From the NCBI GenBank assembly GCA_018609825.1, contig JAHEOA010000108.1:1-7895 (forward strand): a DNA stretch of 7,895 bases. The letters are read 5' to 3'. Under the pieces are notes generated by a model. It searched no databases and was not told the DNA's origin. It saw nothing but the letters and a program-made list of their open reading frames with translations. This document shows positions 1-6,480 of the stretch, piece after piece. Positions within the stretch are counted from its first letter, which is position 1, and every line of letters starts with the position of its first letter. This stretch comes from Candidatus Bipolaricaulota bacterium (GTDB lineage: Bacteria > Bipolaricaulota > Bipolaricaulia > RBG-16-55-9). Both the position numbers and the translations under genes were made by a program.

Positions 1-348
1 CCCGACGCCGTGCTCGCGGATGCTCTTCTGATAGTAGATGAACGCCAGGAAGAAGAACGCCCCGGCGCCCAGACCGACGGTCACGGCCCACAGGGCGCTC
101 GAGGCGACCGGCAGTTTGTCGCCCGTGAGGACGAAGACGGACCGCAACTCCGCCAGCGACGCGCTGAGGGAGAACCCGGCCTCGGGCAATGCCAAGCCCG
201 TCGTCCCCAAGAGGCCGGCGCTCAACCCCGCCGCCCTGAGGTAGTTGGCCGTGGTCACCGCGTAGCGGTTCATGCCGGCCGTCTCGCTGTGCTTGAAGAT
301 CAGCGCGATCGAGGAGCTGCAGGCGATGGCCAGGGCGAGATAGCTCAT
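1..348 (-). CDS. DMT/EamA-like multi-spanning membrane transporter (5' part, runs off the left edge)
   Basis: Reading the minus strand from the ATG at 348 gives 116 open codons with no stop before the window edge, so this is the N-terminal part only. The protein begins MSYLALAIACSSSIALIFK, a typical first transmembrane helix. Further hydrophobic stretches lie at about residues 38-55 and 85-106, the last ending in FLAFIYYQKS. The pattern of an early helix, a short basic loop with NRY (residues 27-29) and a second helix resembles drug/metabolite-transporter (EamA-type) proteins of about 280-300 residues, which export or import small metabolites across the inner membrane. The substrate cannot be inferred. 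No in-frame start lies just upstream and no clear Shine-Dalgarno is visible, so the start is moderately supported. It is divergent from the small membrane protein at 445. An unrelated polytopic protein remains possible. Confidence 0.6.
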   Translation of the reverse strand, partial: MSYLALAIACSSSIALIFKHSETAGMNRYAVTTANYLRAAGLSAGLLGTTGLALPEAGFSLSASLAELRSVFVLTGDKLPVASSALWAVTVGLGAGAFFFLAFIYYQKSIREHGVG

Positions 349-373
349 GCGGTTCGCAGACGTTGCATCGCGA

Positions 374-402
374 TTGGCGGCAAGCCGACGGTTCGCTATG
401 CT
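374..402 (+). promoter_or_regulatory. Possible sigma70-type promoter for the small membrane protein gene
   Basis: TTGGCG at 374-379 and TATGCT at 397-402 are separated by 17 bases, each matching 4 of 6 consensus positions. They lie about 43 bases before the ATG at 445 in the 96-base divergent gap. No equally good minus-strand promoter for the gene starting at 348 was found. This is a weak match read by eye. Confidence 0.3.
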
Positions 403-444
403 GGACGGTCACTCTCAAAGCGCCGAGGAGCGGTCTCAGTTCGC

Positions 445-651
445 ATGAAACGCGGGCGACACTTATGGGGACGGATCCTGATCTGGATCGGCGTCGCGGC
501 TTGGGTGCCGTATGCCGTGCAAACCTACGGCCTGGGCCACGAGGTCGCCATGCAGCCCTATCTGGCGGCCCACCTCGTCGGCGTCATCCCCGGCTCGCTG
601 CTGTTGCACGGGGATAAACTCCTCCGATTCGTCCGCTCCGACGGAAGCTAG
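445..651 (+). CDS. Small two-helix membrane protein, 68 residues, function unknown
   Basis: The ATG at 445 opens a 68-residue reading frame ending in TAG. A basic N-terminus (MKRGRHLWGR) leads into a hydrophobic helix at about residues 8-25 (rich in I, V, A and W, with a WVPYAV motif). A second helix at about 38-55 contains HLVGVIPGSLLLH, followed by a short basic tail. This is consistent with a small integral membrane protein whose N-terminus is cytoplasmic by the positive-inside rule. The frame stays open upstream to about base 10, but that stretch is antisense to the transporter gene and reads as low-complexity R/G/A protein, so the ATG at 445 is chosen. A purine-rich GAGGAG at 425-430 is somewhat far (14 bases) from the start. 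It converges on the dodecin gene with 32 bases between. I do not recognise a named family. Confidence 0.6.
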   Translation: MKRGRHLWGRILIWIGVAAWVPYAVQTYGLGHEVAMQPYLAAHLVGVIPGSLLLHGDKLLRFVRSDGS

Positions 652-683
652 CGTCAGCGTTGGGCGCGTGTCCTGTGTGGCGG

Positions 684-908
684 CTATGCGGCGCTCTGTT
701 CCTCGTCGAGCGTGAACCCGATGCGGACGCGCACTTGCCAGTGGTTGACTCGTTGATCCTCGATGTGGCCGCGGGTCTCCAGCACCTCGAACCAGCGCAG
801 GTTCCGCAGGGTCTCGGCCGCGCGTGCGACGGCGTTCTCCACGGCGGCTTCCATGGAGTCCGACGACGATCCCACGAGCTCGATCGTCTTGTAGACGTGG
901 TCCGGCAT
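684..908 (-). CDS. Dodecin, flavin-binding storage protein
   Basis: This 74-residue protein matches the dodecin family over its whole length. It starts [15 protein letters not shown], continues with a single helix (about residues 16-34), then [16 protein letters not shown] and [11 protein letters not shown], the beta-alpha-beta-beta fold of dodecins. Trp39 corresponds to the tryptophan that stacks on the flavin and Gln58 to the conserved isoalloxazine-contacting glutamine. Known dodecins form hollow dodecamers that bind riboflavin, FMN or FAD, and in many bacteria also coenzyme A. They buffer free flavin in the cytoplasm and limit photo-oxidative damage. A strong Shine-Dalgarno (GGAGGG, bases 921-916) sits 7 bases before the ATG. 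The longer open frame upstream is a shadow of the Trm112-family gene. It lies 233 bases downstream of the thiamine operon on the same strand, with no visible terminator between, so read-through is possible. Confidence 0.95.
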   Translation of the reverse strand: MPDHVYKTIELVGSSSDSMEAAVENAVARAAETLRNLRWFEVLETRGHIEDQRVNHWQVRVRIGFTLDEEQSAA

Positions 909-930
909 GGTCCATCCCTCCGTGTGGATC

Positions 931-1137
931 GGTTTCGGCGTGGCCCAGCTTAGCCCACGGGTTGGCCGTCGGGCAATCGCGGCCTTCTCGGCGAACGCGT
1001 TCGAACCGCTGTCCCACGTCGACTGTCGGGAAGACCTCGATGTGCTCCAGCTCCCACGGGTCGCCGACGTGGAACGCCTCCGCGTCGGGCCCTGCCCGGC
1101 GCGCACTGTTGGTGATTCGCGTTGCCTGGCGGAAAGG
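931..1137 (-). pseudogene. Coding-like remnant without start or own stop (unrecognised)
   Basis: The 233-base gap between the Trm112-family gene and dodecin holds no intact ORF. One minus-strand frame nevertheless reads like real protein: acidic and aromatic residues with mostly G or C in third position, including [19 protein letters not shown] (about 1074-1018) and NPWAKLG (about 963-943). The other two minus-strand frames are R/S/T/P-rich, as expected of shadows. This frame has no ATG, GTG or TTG between an upstream stop near 1220 and the GTG at 1017, and no stop until it has run antiparallel-free through the dodecin gene to about 463. I therefore read it as a decayed or frameshifted small gene. 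It could instead be a gene with a sequencing error or an unusual start, or a chance open frame. I do not recognise the family. Confidence 0.3.
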
Positions 1138-1141
1138 TCTG

Positions 1142-1351
1142 TCAAGTGAGCGATCCCGGCTTCGGTAGCTCGTCGACGGGCGTGTCGATGTATTGATCGC
1201 CCTCCTCGACGAGTATCACGGGAATGTCGTCCTTGATCGGATACTTCCGTTCGCAATCTGAGCAGACGAGCCACTGCCCATGGACGAGCTCGACGGGCGT
1301 CTTGCAGGCAGGACAGGCCAGGATGTCCAGCAGCTCTTGGTTGATGGGCAT
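1142..1351 (-). CDS. Trm112/YcaR-family zinc-ribbon protein
   Basis: The product is 69 residues. It starts [20 protein letters not shown], with Cys13 and Cys16 forming one CxxC pair and Cys30 and Cys33 (VCSDC) the second, followed by [14 protein letters not shown]. This is the hallmark of the short UPF0434/Trm112 family, a single zinc-ribbon-like domain. Eukaryotic and archaeal Trm112 act as activating partners of methyltransferases; the bacterial members have no settled role. Length matches the family. An alternative TTG start six bases upstream (1357) overlaps the preceding stop codon. I prefer the ATG at 1351 because AAAGG at 1365-1361 is then 9 bases away and family members begin close to this point. 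It begins 2 bases after the ATPase gene stop, so it is the last gene of the thiamine operon and probably co-transcribed. Confidence 0.88.
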   Translation of the reverse strand: MPINQELLDILACPACKTPVELVHGQWLVCSDCERKYPIKDDIPVILVEEGDQYIDTPVDELPKPGSLT

Positions 1352-1353
1352 GA

Positions 1354-2460
1354 TCAATGGCCTTTATAGCGCATGCCCTTGCCGTCGACAACGTAGAGGC
1401 GCGTTGCCTGGGACGGAACGGTCAATTCAATCTCGTGGCCCTCCGCGTCCATCCAGGCGAGATCGGGATCATTCAGCTTGACCAGCCAGCGCTGTCCCGC
1501 GGCCTCGACGTGCAACACGAGCGCGTCGCCCACGTACTCGCGGGCCCGAACCACGCCCGGCAGCCGATTGGGGCCCTCAGCGTTCAGTTGGAGATGCTCC
1601 GGACGGATCAGCACACAGACGGGTTGACCTGGGTCGAGTCGGGAGCCCTCCGTCGCCACCCGAATCGAGCGTTTGTCGCTCAGCTGCACCACGGCCGTCG
1701 CATTGGAGTCGTCGATATCCGCGATCTGCCCCCGAATCAGGTTGCCCCGCCCGATGAAGTCGGCCACGAACGGCGTCTGCGGCTCGTGATAGAGCGTCCA
1801 TGGGGCATCGATCTGTTCCAGCTTGCCGGCGTTCATGACCGCAACCCGATCGGCGATGGCCAGCGCTTCCTCCTGATCGTGCGTGACGTAGACCGTCGTG
1901 ACGCCCAGCTCGCGCTGGATGCGGCGGATCTCCAGGCGCAGTCGATCGCGGAGCTGGACGTCGAGTGCGCTGAGCGGCTCGTCCAGCAGCAGGATCTGCG
2001 GATTGGGGGCCAAGGCGCGCGCCAACGCCACACGCTGCCGTTGCCCGGCCGATAGCTCATCCGGGCGACGACGCTCGTAGCCCGGCAGGTCCAGAAGCTC
2101 CAACAGCTCACGGACGCGCTCCCTCTGGTGTGCGCCCGCCTTGGAGAACCTTAGGCCGTAGGCGACGTTGTCGAAGACGTTCATGTGGGGGAAGAGCGCA
2201 TAGTTCTGGAAGACAATCCCCACATCGCGCTCCTCCGGTGGCACGTCCCGAACGCTCCGGGATCCCAGGCGAATCTCGCCCGCGTCCATCTGGTCAAAGC
2301 CGGCGACGAGGCGCAAGAGCGTCGTCTTGCCGCATCCGGATGGCCCGACCAGGACGAGCAACTCGCCCTCGTCCGCCGTGAGCGAGAGGCCGTCGACTGC
2401 GCGCACCTCGCCGAAGCGTTTCTCGATCCGACTCAGCTCAATGGCGGGTTCCCCGTTCAT
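1354..2460 (-). CDS. Thiamine-type ABC transporter ATP-binding protein with TOBE domain (ThiQ/FbpC/PotA-like)
   Basis: This 368-residue cytoplasmic ATPase powers the importer formed with the two upstream genes. The nucleotide-binding domain occupies about residues 6-238: Walker A GPSGCGKT (39-46), Q-loop Gln85 in [10 protein letters not shown], signature LSAGQ (136-140), Walker B ILLLDEP (156-162), D-loop SALD and switch His194. The signature has Ala where most members have Gly (LSGGQ). A C-terminal TOBE-type region follows (about 240-368, with [11 protein letters not shown]). Classical ThiQ is only about 230 residues and lacks this region; length and domain layout are closer to FbpC/PotA. 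The thiamine assignment rests on ThiB and the riboswitch. The start is set by an ATGA overlap with the permease stop at 2460-2457, implying translational coupling. The longer open frame upstream is antisense-free but lies inside the permease gene in another frame, so it is rejected. Confidence 0.93.
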   Translation of the reverse strand: MNGEPAIELSRIEKRFGEVRAVDGLSLTADEGELLVLVGPSGCGKTTLLRLVAGFDQMDAGEIRLGSRSVRDVPPEERDVGIVFQNYALFPHMNVFDNVAYGLRFSKAGAHQRERVRELLELLDLPGYERRRPDELSAGQRQRVALARALAPNPQILLLDEPLSALDVQLRDRLRLEIRRIQRELGVTTVYVTHDQEEALAIADRVAVMNAGKLEQIDAPWTLYHEPQTPFVADFIGRGNLIRGQIADIDDSNATAVVQLSDKRSIRVATEGSRLDPGQPVCVLIRPEHLQLNAEGPNRLPGVVRAREYVGDALVLHVEAAGQRWLVKLNDPDLAWMDAEGHEIELTVPSQATRLYVVDGKGMRYKGH

Positions 2461-4142
2461 ATTTCCGATCGGAACGTCCGTTCCCCGAAGCGGTCGATCA
2501 ACACAAACGCCAAGGCCAACACGGCGATCATGATCACGCTCATCGCACTGGCCGCGCCGAACTGGCGCGCCGCCAGCAGGTGATACACGGCCACCGGCAT
2601 CGTCAGCAAACCGGGCTGGGCTAGCATCAGCGTCGCGCTCGTTTCGGCGATGCTGATCGCGAACGCGAAGGCCGCGCCGGTCAAGAGGCTTCCCTGAATC
2701 AGCGGCAGCCGAACGTCCCACGTCGCGTGCCATGGATTCGCGCCGAGCGAGCGGGCGGCGTCGGTCAAATTGCCCTCGAGGCGCTCCAGCGCGGGGCGCA
2801 CCACGCGGATCACGAACGGAATTGCCAGCGCCGAATGGGCAACGACGATTGCGATCCACGTGCCGCTGATGTCCAATGGGGGCCGATTGAACACCCTCAG
2901 AAGGGCCAGCCCGAGCGCCACCGACGAGATCGCCAAGGGGGCCATGGCCAGTGTCTCCAGTGGACGGCGCCCTCGAAGCTGTCGGCGGGCCAGCAGGGCC
3001 GCGAGTAGCGTCCCACAAACGAGCGCGACCCCCATGGTAGCTGCGGCAAAGCTGAAGCTGTTGATCACGGACTGGAGAGGCGACGCCCCGATGAGCGAGG
3101 AGAACCCACGCGCGAACACTTCCCGGTAGCCCTCCAAGCTGAAGACGACCGTGTTCTGCCAGGGCTTGCTGACCGAGTCCACGAGCACGGCCACCATCGG
3201 TCCCGCAAAGAGCAAAACGCTCAAGGCAAGGAAGATGTGCAGGCCGGCCCGGCGAAGCGCGGTCCGACCGCCCGCGAACAGCGGCCAGCGCGGACGGGGC
3301 GCCTCAAGGCGGACTTGGCGCGCAAAGCGTCGCTCGATCGCCAGATACCCGACGGTGAACACGAGCGCGATGCCCAGCACCAGCGTCGCGAGGGTGGCGG
3401 CTCCTCCATAGTTGATTTGCACGATCGCTTGGCGATAGATCTCCACTTCAAGGGTGCTGAACCTTGCTCCCCCGAGCGCCAGGACGATCGGAAAACTCAA
3501 GAACGAGTAGATGAACGCCAGCGTCGCCCCACTGACGACCGACGGAGCGAGCATCGGCAGTGTGATGTTCAAAAAAGCCCGTCGTGGCGACGCCCCCAGC
3601 GCGCGGGCGCTCTCCTCGTAGCTCGGCGATAGTCTCTCCCAGGCCGCCGCTGTGAACCGCGTCACGATCGGTGCGTTGTAGAACGCGTGCGCCAGCACGA
3701 TTCCCGTAAGCGAATAGAGGATCTTCAAGGGGGGCCGTTCCAGGCTGAAGATCGCCATGAGCGTCTCGTTGACGACCCCGGCGTTGCCGAAGACGAGCAC
3801 AAAGCCCAAGGCCACCGTGATCGGGGGCAGCGTAAACGGAACGATGGTCAACGAGCGGACCAGCCGCTGGCCGGGAAAGCGATACGTTGCCAACACGTAG
3901 GCCAGCGGCAGTCCAATCGCCACGCTGGCGAGGGTGCTCAGCAGCGCCTGGACGACGGTGAAGCGCGCCACCCGTTGGATGTAGGGATCGCTCACGAGGT
4001 CCCAAACGCGCGTCAGGCCCTCGGGGCTTGCGATCCCGCGGATGATGAGTCCGCCGAGCGGCACGTAGAAGAATATGCCCAAGAACAGTAACGGCAGGGC
4101 GACCGCGGCCGCCCTGCCGAGCTTCGACCAGGATTGCAACAT
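2457..4142 (-). CDS. thiP: Thiamine ABC transporter permease, fused double-domain (ThiP-type)
   Basis: This 561-residue integral membrane protein has two tandem binding-protein-dependent transport domains, so one chain supplies both halves of the channel, as in ThiP and FbpB/AfuB. Roughly twelve hydrophobic segments are visible, the first at about residues 11-35. Two EAA loops, which contact the ATPase, are clear: EESARALGASPRRAF at 176-190 and TDAARSLGANPWHAT at 460-474, each followed by a conserved LP and a membrane segment. The domains join through a charged cytoplasmic linker at about 270-300. Length is close to ThiP (about 536). The ATG at 4142 is chosen because AAGGGA, overlapping the end of thiB, lies about 10 bases upstream; the frame continues 17 codons further but into thiB. 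The gap from the thiB stop is 14 bases. Iron(III) permeases share this fold, so the specificity comes from ThiB and the TPP riboswitch. Confidence 0.93.
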   Translation of the reverse strand: MLQSWSKLGRAAAVALPLLFLGIFFYVPLGGLIIRGIASPEGLTRVWDLVSDPYIQRVARFTVVQALLSTLASVAIGLPLAYVLATYRFPGQRLVRSLTIVPFTLPPITVALGFVLVFGNAGVVNETLMAIFSLERPPLKILYSLTGIVLAHAFYNAPIVTRFTAAAWERLSPSYEESARALGASPRRAFLNITLPMLAPSVVSGATLAFIYSFLSFPIVLALGGARFSTLEVEIYRQAIVQINYGGAATLATLVLGIALVFTVGYLAIERRFARQVRLEAPRPRWPLFAGGRTALRRAGLHIFLALSVLLFAGPMVAVLVDSVSKPWQNTVVFSLEGYREVFARGFSSLIGASPLQSVINSFSFAAATMGVALVCGTLLAALLARRQLRGRRPLETLAMAPLAISSVALGLALLRVFNRPPLDISGTWIAIVVAHSALAIPFVIRVVRPALERLEGNLTDAARSLGANPWHATWDVRLPLIQGSLLTGAAFAFAISIAETSATLMLAQPGLLTMPVAVYHLLAARQFGAASAMSVIMIAVLALAFVLIDRFGERTFRSEI

Positions 4143-4156
4143 ATATCGACGTTCCC

Positions 4157-5206
4157 TTATTGCAGGGCCTGTCGGACCCAGCGATCGACCCAATCATCCA
4201 AGTTCTCGATCACGCGCTCGCTCGGCAACCGGACAGGATCCTCGGGCACGACGACGTTCTGCCACCAGACGTTGCGGACGCGGGCGTCGTCGCTGGCCGG
4301 GATCATCCACTCGGTCTCGGACAACTGGCTTTGCACGTCGGGTGACAGCACGACGTTCAGGAACTGGCGAGCCAGCTCGGGCTGATCCGTGCCGCGCACC
4401 ACGCCCATGCCGAAGATCGTCCGATAGGCTTGATTGTCCAGCGTCAGGACGCGAATCTCGTCGCTGTCGTTGACGATGACGTCGAAGGCGTGGTCGGTGG
4501 AGAAGCTGACCATCATGGGGGCTTCCCCCTCGGTGAAGAGCTGGAAGGCCTCGCTCCATCCTTGGGTGACCGTCAGGACGTTCGGCATCAGTTGCTTCCA
4601 GTATTCGATATAGCCGTCCTCTCCGCGCTGGGCGATCGTCCAGAGCAGAAACGACAGCCCTGGGCTCGACGTCCGTGGATCCTCCACGATGAGCGAGTTG
4701 CGGTAGCGCTCGCTCGTCAGTTCCTCGAAGGTGCGCGGGACGTCCGCGGGATCGATCTGCGACGAGTCGTAGACGAGCGTGATGAAGCCGTGCTCGTAGG
4801 GGATGAGTCGATTCTCGGGGTCGAACCGAATGCCGTCGGGGACGTGGTCGAGGTTGGGAACGTCCTCAGTTGACAGGCGTTGGAACACGTCGTTCTCGCG
4901 GGCCGTGCCGAGGTCGTTGACCTCGACGCCGACGAACGCGTCGGCCGGCGTGCCGCCGGAATCGCGCTCGGAGATCAGCTTGGACAGCATCGTGCGGCTG
5001 TCGGCGGTGGCCACGAAGCGCACCTTCCGGCCCGTCTCCTGCTGGAACGATTCCGTGATAACGTCGGCCGCGCCGAAGGAGACGAAGCTGTCGTACGTGT
5101 AGACGGTCAGCGGGTCCTCGTCCTGTGCGCTGGAGACGGTCGGCTGACCGAGGAGCACCCCGATCAGCCCAAGCACCAGCACAAGCGCCGTCCATCGTCG
5201 GGTCAT
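4157..5206 (-). CDS. thiB: Thiamine ABC transporter substrate-binding protein
   Basis: This 349-residue exported protein captures thiamine (in E. coli also its phosphates) and delivers it to the permease. An N-terminal signal peptide is plain: MTRR, a hydrophobic core at residues 7-20, and a likely cleavage after SSA at about 27. There is no lipobox cysteine. The mature part opens with LTVYTYDSF (33-41), the beginning typical of ThiB. Further landmarks shared with E. coli ThiB are HGFITLVYD (139-147), DPRTSSPG followed by LLW (177-190) and VTQGWSEAF (213-221), whose tryptophan and acidic residues line the thiamine pocket in the known structure. The match covers the whole length, so this is the best specificity marker in the operon. 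The ATG at 5206 is preceded by GGAGGG (5220-5215) at 8 bases; the frame extends 20 codons upstream but those residues precede the signal peptide. It starts 28 bases after the HypE-like gene. Confidence 0.94.
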   Translation of the reverse strand: MTRRWTALVLVLGLIGVLLGQPTVSSAQDEDPLTVYTYDSFVSFGAADVITESFQQETGRKVRFVATADSRTMLSKLISERDSGGTPADAFVGVEVNDLGTARENDVFQRLSTEDVPNLDHVPDGIRFDPENRLIPYEHGFITLVYDSSQIDPADVPRTFEELTSERYRNSLIVEDPRTSSPGLSFLLWTIAQRGEDGYIEYWKQLMPNVLTVTQGWSEAFQLFTEGEAPMMVSFSTDHAFDVIVNDSDEIRVLTLDNQAYRTIFGMGVVRGTDQPELARQFLNVVLSPDVQSQLSETEWMIPASDDARVRNVWWQNVVVPEDPVRLPSERVIENLDDWVDRWVRQALQ

Positions 5207-5234
5207 CGTTGCATCCCTCCTGTGGAGACTCTCG

Positions 5235-6287
5235 TCAGCGCCAACCGCGCTCGACGGCTTTCCCATAAGCCCGCCAGTACGGATCTTCGGATGGCGGGGT
5301 CCAGGGGCGGTCGTGGCCGTCGGCGGTCAGCGTGAACTCGGCATCGCGGGTGAGCTCGCCCACGTCGGCGGCCGGAATGCCCTCAGCTTCAAGCGTATCG
5401 ACGACGGCTTCGGCGCGGTCAGGTCGTGCGGCGACGAGCAACGACCCTTCGCTGAGGCCGATCGTCGGATCGATCCCGAACAGCTCGGCGATCTCGGCGG
5501 TCTCCTTGGCGATCGGAATACGATCGAGTTCGACGCGGGCGCCCAGCCCGGCCGCCGTGGCGAGCTCGTAGAGCGCGCCGAGCACGCCGCCCTCGGTGGC
5601 GTCGTGCAGGGCCGATACGCCTTCGTCTCGACGCCCGACCGACAATGCCGCACGGGCGTCTCGGATCACCGGATAATGGTGGAGCAGCTCTTGCGCGGCC
5701 TTCAGGAAGGGCTTGCCGAACGCCGACCGAACCGTCTCCGGAAACGTGCGGGCCAACAGCCCCGTCGTGGCGATCATCGCGCTCTTGGTGACGATCAGTC
5801 GATCGCCTGCTCGGGCGAAGCGCGGCTCGAGGTATTGGTCATCGGGGCCGATCCCGATGACCGTTCCGCCGCCGATGACGGTTCCGTCTCCGTCGCCGTA
5901 GCGACCCGTGTGGCCGGCCACGATGGCGACCCCGACTCGCTCGCACTCGGCGTGTAGCGCCGACCAGTAGGCCTCGAACGTCTTGTCGGTGAAGCCGGGG
6001 GGCAGATTCAGGTCGACGGAGGCGTAGGCCGGTTCCAACCCCGATGTCACGAGGTCGTTGACGATGAGATGGAGCGACGTCCAGGCCGAGTCCTCCGGCC
6101 CGAGGCCGGGGATGAACGAGAGCGGGTCGGTCGTGATCGCCATGACGTCCCCATGGCCGAGCGAGACGATCGCCGTGTCTCGGCCCGTCGCCGGGCCGAC
6201 GCGCACCTCGTCTCGCGCCGCGCCCAGATGGGGCCGGATGATCGCTTCAAACGCCGATGCCGAAATCTTGCCCAGCCGGTCGCTCAT
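5235..6287 (-). CDS. AIR synthase (PurM)/HypE-superfamily protein, first gene of the TPP-regulated operon
   Basis: This 350-residue soluble protein belongs to the ATP-binding PurM/HypE/SelD/ThiL superfamily. Landmarks run in the usual order: GRDTA (35-39, where ThiL and HypE have GDDAA), TTDP (52-55), VNDLVTSGLEP (76-86), GHTGRY (125-130), HDATEGGVLGAL (228-239) and SEGSLLVAARP (279-289). The last two fit HypE best (its DPTRGG and CEG segments). Canonical HypE ends in a catalytic cysteine, but here the C-terminus is ERGWR and the only cysteine is at about 115, so hydrogenase cyanation is unlikely. It also lacks the GDD motif of ThiL. Being directly behind a TPP riboswitch and ahead of thiBP, it may act on thiamine, thiamine phosphate or a precursor in an ATP-dependent reaction; this is inference from context. 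The start ATG is supported by GAGGGA (6299-6294), 6 bases away, and overlaps the stop of a leader ORF (TGATG). Confidence 0.85.
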   Translation of the reverse strand: MSDRLGKISASAFEAIIRPHLGAARDEVRVGPATGRDTAIVSLGHGDVMAITTDPLSFIPGLGPEDSAWTSLHLIVNDLVTSGLEPAYASVDLNLPPGFTDKTFEAYWSALHAECERVGVAIVAGHTGRYGDGDGTVIGGGTVIGIGPDDQYLEPRFARAGDRLIVTKSAMIATTGLLARTFPETVRSAFGKPFLKAAQELLHHYPVIRDARAALSVGRRDEGVSALHDATEGGVLGALYELATAAGLGARVELDRIPIAKETAEIAELFGIDPTIGLSEGSLLVAARPDRAEAVVDTLEAEGIPAADVGELTRDAEFTLTADGHDRPWTPPSEDPYWRAYGKAVERGWR

Positions 6288-6379
6288 CAGCCGTCCCTCG
6301 CCTGTGACCGGACGATTCCAGCGGGAGCATCGGAAAGCGAGTGTCTGATCTGCGTGGGGGGCTCTTGAGTGTGAACCAT
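6287..6379 (-). CDS. Possible 30-codon leader ORF starting in the TPP riboswitch
   Basis: The conserved 3' end of the TPP aptamer contains GGAGGA (6391-6386), six bases before an ATG at 6379, near-ideal Shine-Dalgarno geometry. The ATG opens 30 codons (beginning MVHTQEPPTQIRH) with no in-frame stop until TGA at 6289-6287. That stop overlaps the ATG of the HypE-like gene as TGATG. The peptide is hydrophilic with no recognisable family. If translated, TPP binding would bury its ribosome site in the aptamer, and re-initiation at TGATG would transmit the control. The frame is different from the HypE-like gene, so it is not an N-terminal extension. A 30-codon open frame can arise by chance in GC-rich DNA; the good ribosome site and the exact overlap are what make it worth recording. 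Confidence 0.4.
   Translation of the reverse strand: MVHTQEPPTQIRHSLSDAPAGIVRSQARDG
6292..6314 (-). promoter_or_regulatory. Hairpin overlapping the ribosome binding site of the HypE-like gene
   Basis: On the transcript CGTCC (6314-6310) can pair with GGACG (6296-6292) across a 13-base loop, with a G-U pair extending it. The 3' arm covers part of GAGGGA, the Shine-Dalgarno of the gene starting at 6287. A ribosome translating the leader ORF would melt this stem. This is a short stem inferred by eye. Confidence 0.3.
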
Positions 6380-6380
6380 G

Positions 6381-6474
6381 ACGCTTCCTCCGCCGGTATT
6401 ATCCGGATCAGGTTCGTTGGGTCGATCCCGCCGTGAGGGATCCTCTCAGCCCGCTTGTCGCGAGCTCCCCGCGT
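6381..6474 (-). ncRNA. TPP (thiamine pyrophosphate) riboswitch, THI element
   Basis: The minus strand carries the full set of conserved THI-element blocks in order. GGGGAGC is followed by P2 (GCTCGC 6465-6460 with GCGGGC 6454-6449, loop GACAA), then the GCTGAGA pyrimidine-sensor block (6450-6444). P3 pairs GATCCC (6442-6437) with GGGATC (6429-6424). Then come ACCTGATC (6413-6406), CCGGATAATACCGG forming the P5 arm, and GGAGGAAGCG at the 3' end (6391-6382). The closing P1 can pair ACGC (6474-6471) with GCGT (6384-6381). Known members bind TPP and repress thiamine synthesis and uptake genes. No U-tract terminator follows before the HypE-like gene at 6287, so control is probably at translation, by masking the GGAGGA that lies inside the aptamer. 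It governs the whole minus-strand unit down to the Trm112-family gene. Confidence 0.95.
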
Positions 6475-6480
6475 ACCCGT

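Noticed and set aside
10..444. Upstream extension of the plus-strand small membrane protein frame
   Set aside because: It runs antisense to the transporter gene and reads as low-complexity Q/R/G protein; the internal ATG at 445 fits a membrane protein start.
652..683. Bidirectional terminator between the convergent small membrane protein and dodecin genes
   Set aside because: No convincing stem followed by a T-run is present on either strand in these 32 bases.
684..1391. Long minus-strand frame joining the dodecin frame to upstream sequence
   Set aside because: Only the last 74 residues are dodecin; the upstream part is R/S/T-rich and is the shadow of the Trm112-family gene and the gap. A strong ribosome site precedes the dodecin ATG.
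2461..3018. N-terminal extension of the transporter ATPase frame
   Set aside because: It lies inside the permease gene in a different frame, and the ATGA overlap at 2460 with the ABC domain beginning directly after is a clear start.
1354..4142. Iron(III) importer (FbpABC type) interpretation of the ABC genes
   Set aside because: The permease and ATPase alone would allow it, but the binding protein has the ThiB landmarks and the unit follows a TPP riboswitch.
5235..6287. Calling this gene thiL or hypE outright
   Set aside because: The GDD motif of ThiL and the C-terminal cysteine of HypE are both absent, so a gene symbol would overstate what can be seen.
6288..6376. Intrinsic terminator as riboswitch expression platform
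   Set aside because: No strong stem with a U-tract is visible between the aptamer and the first gene; translational control fits better.
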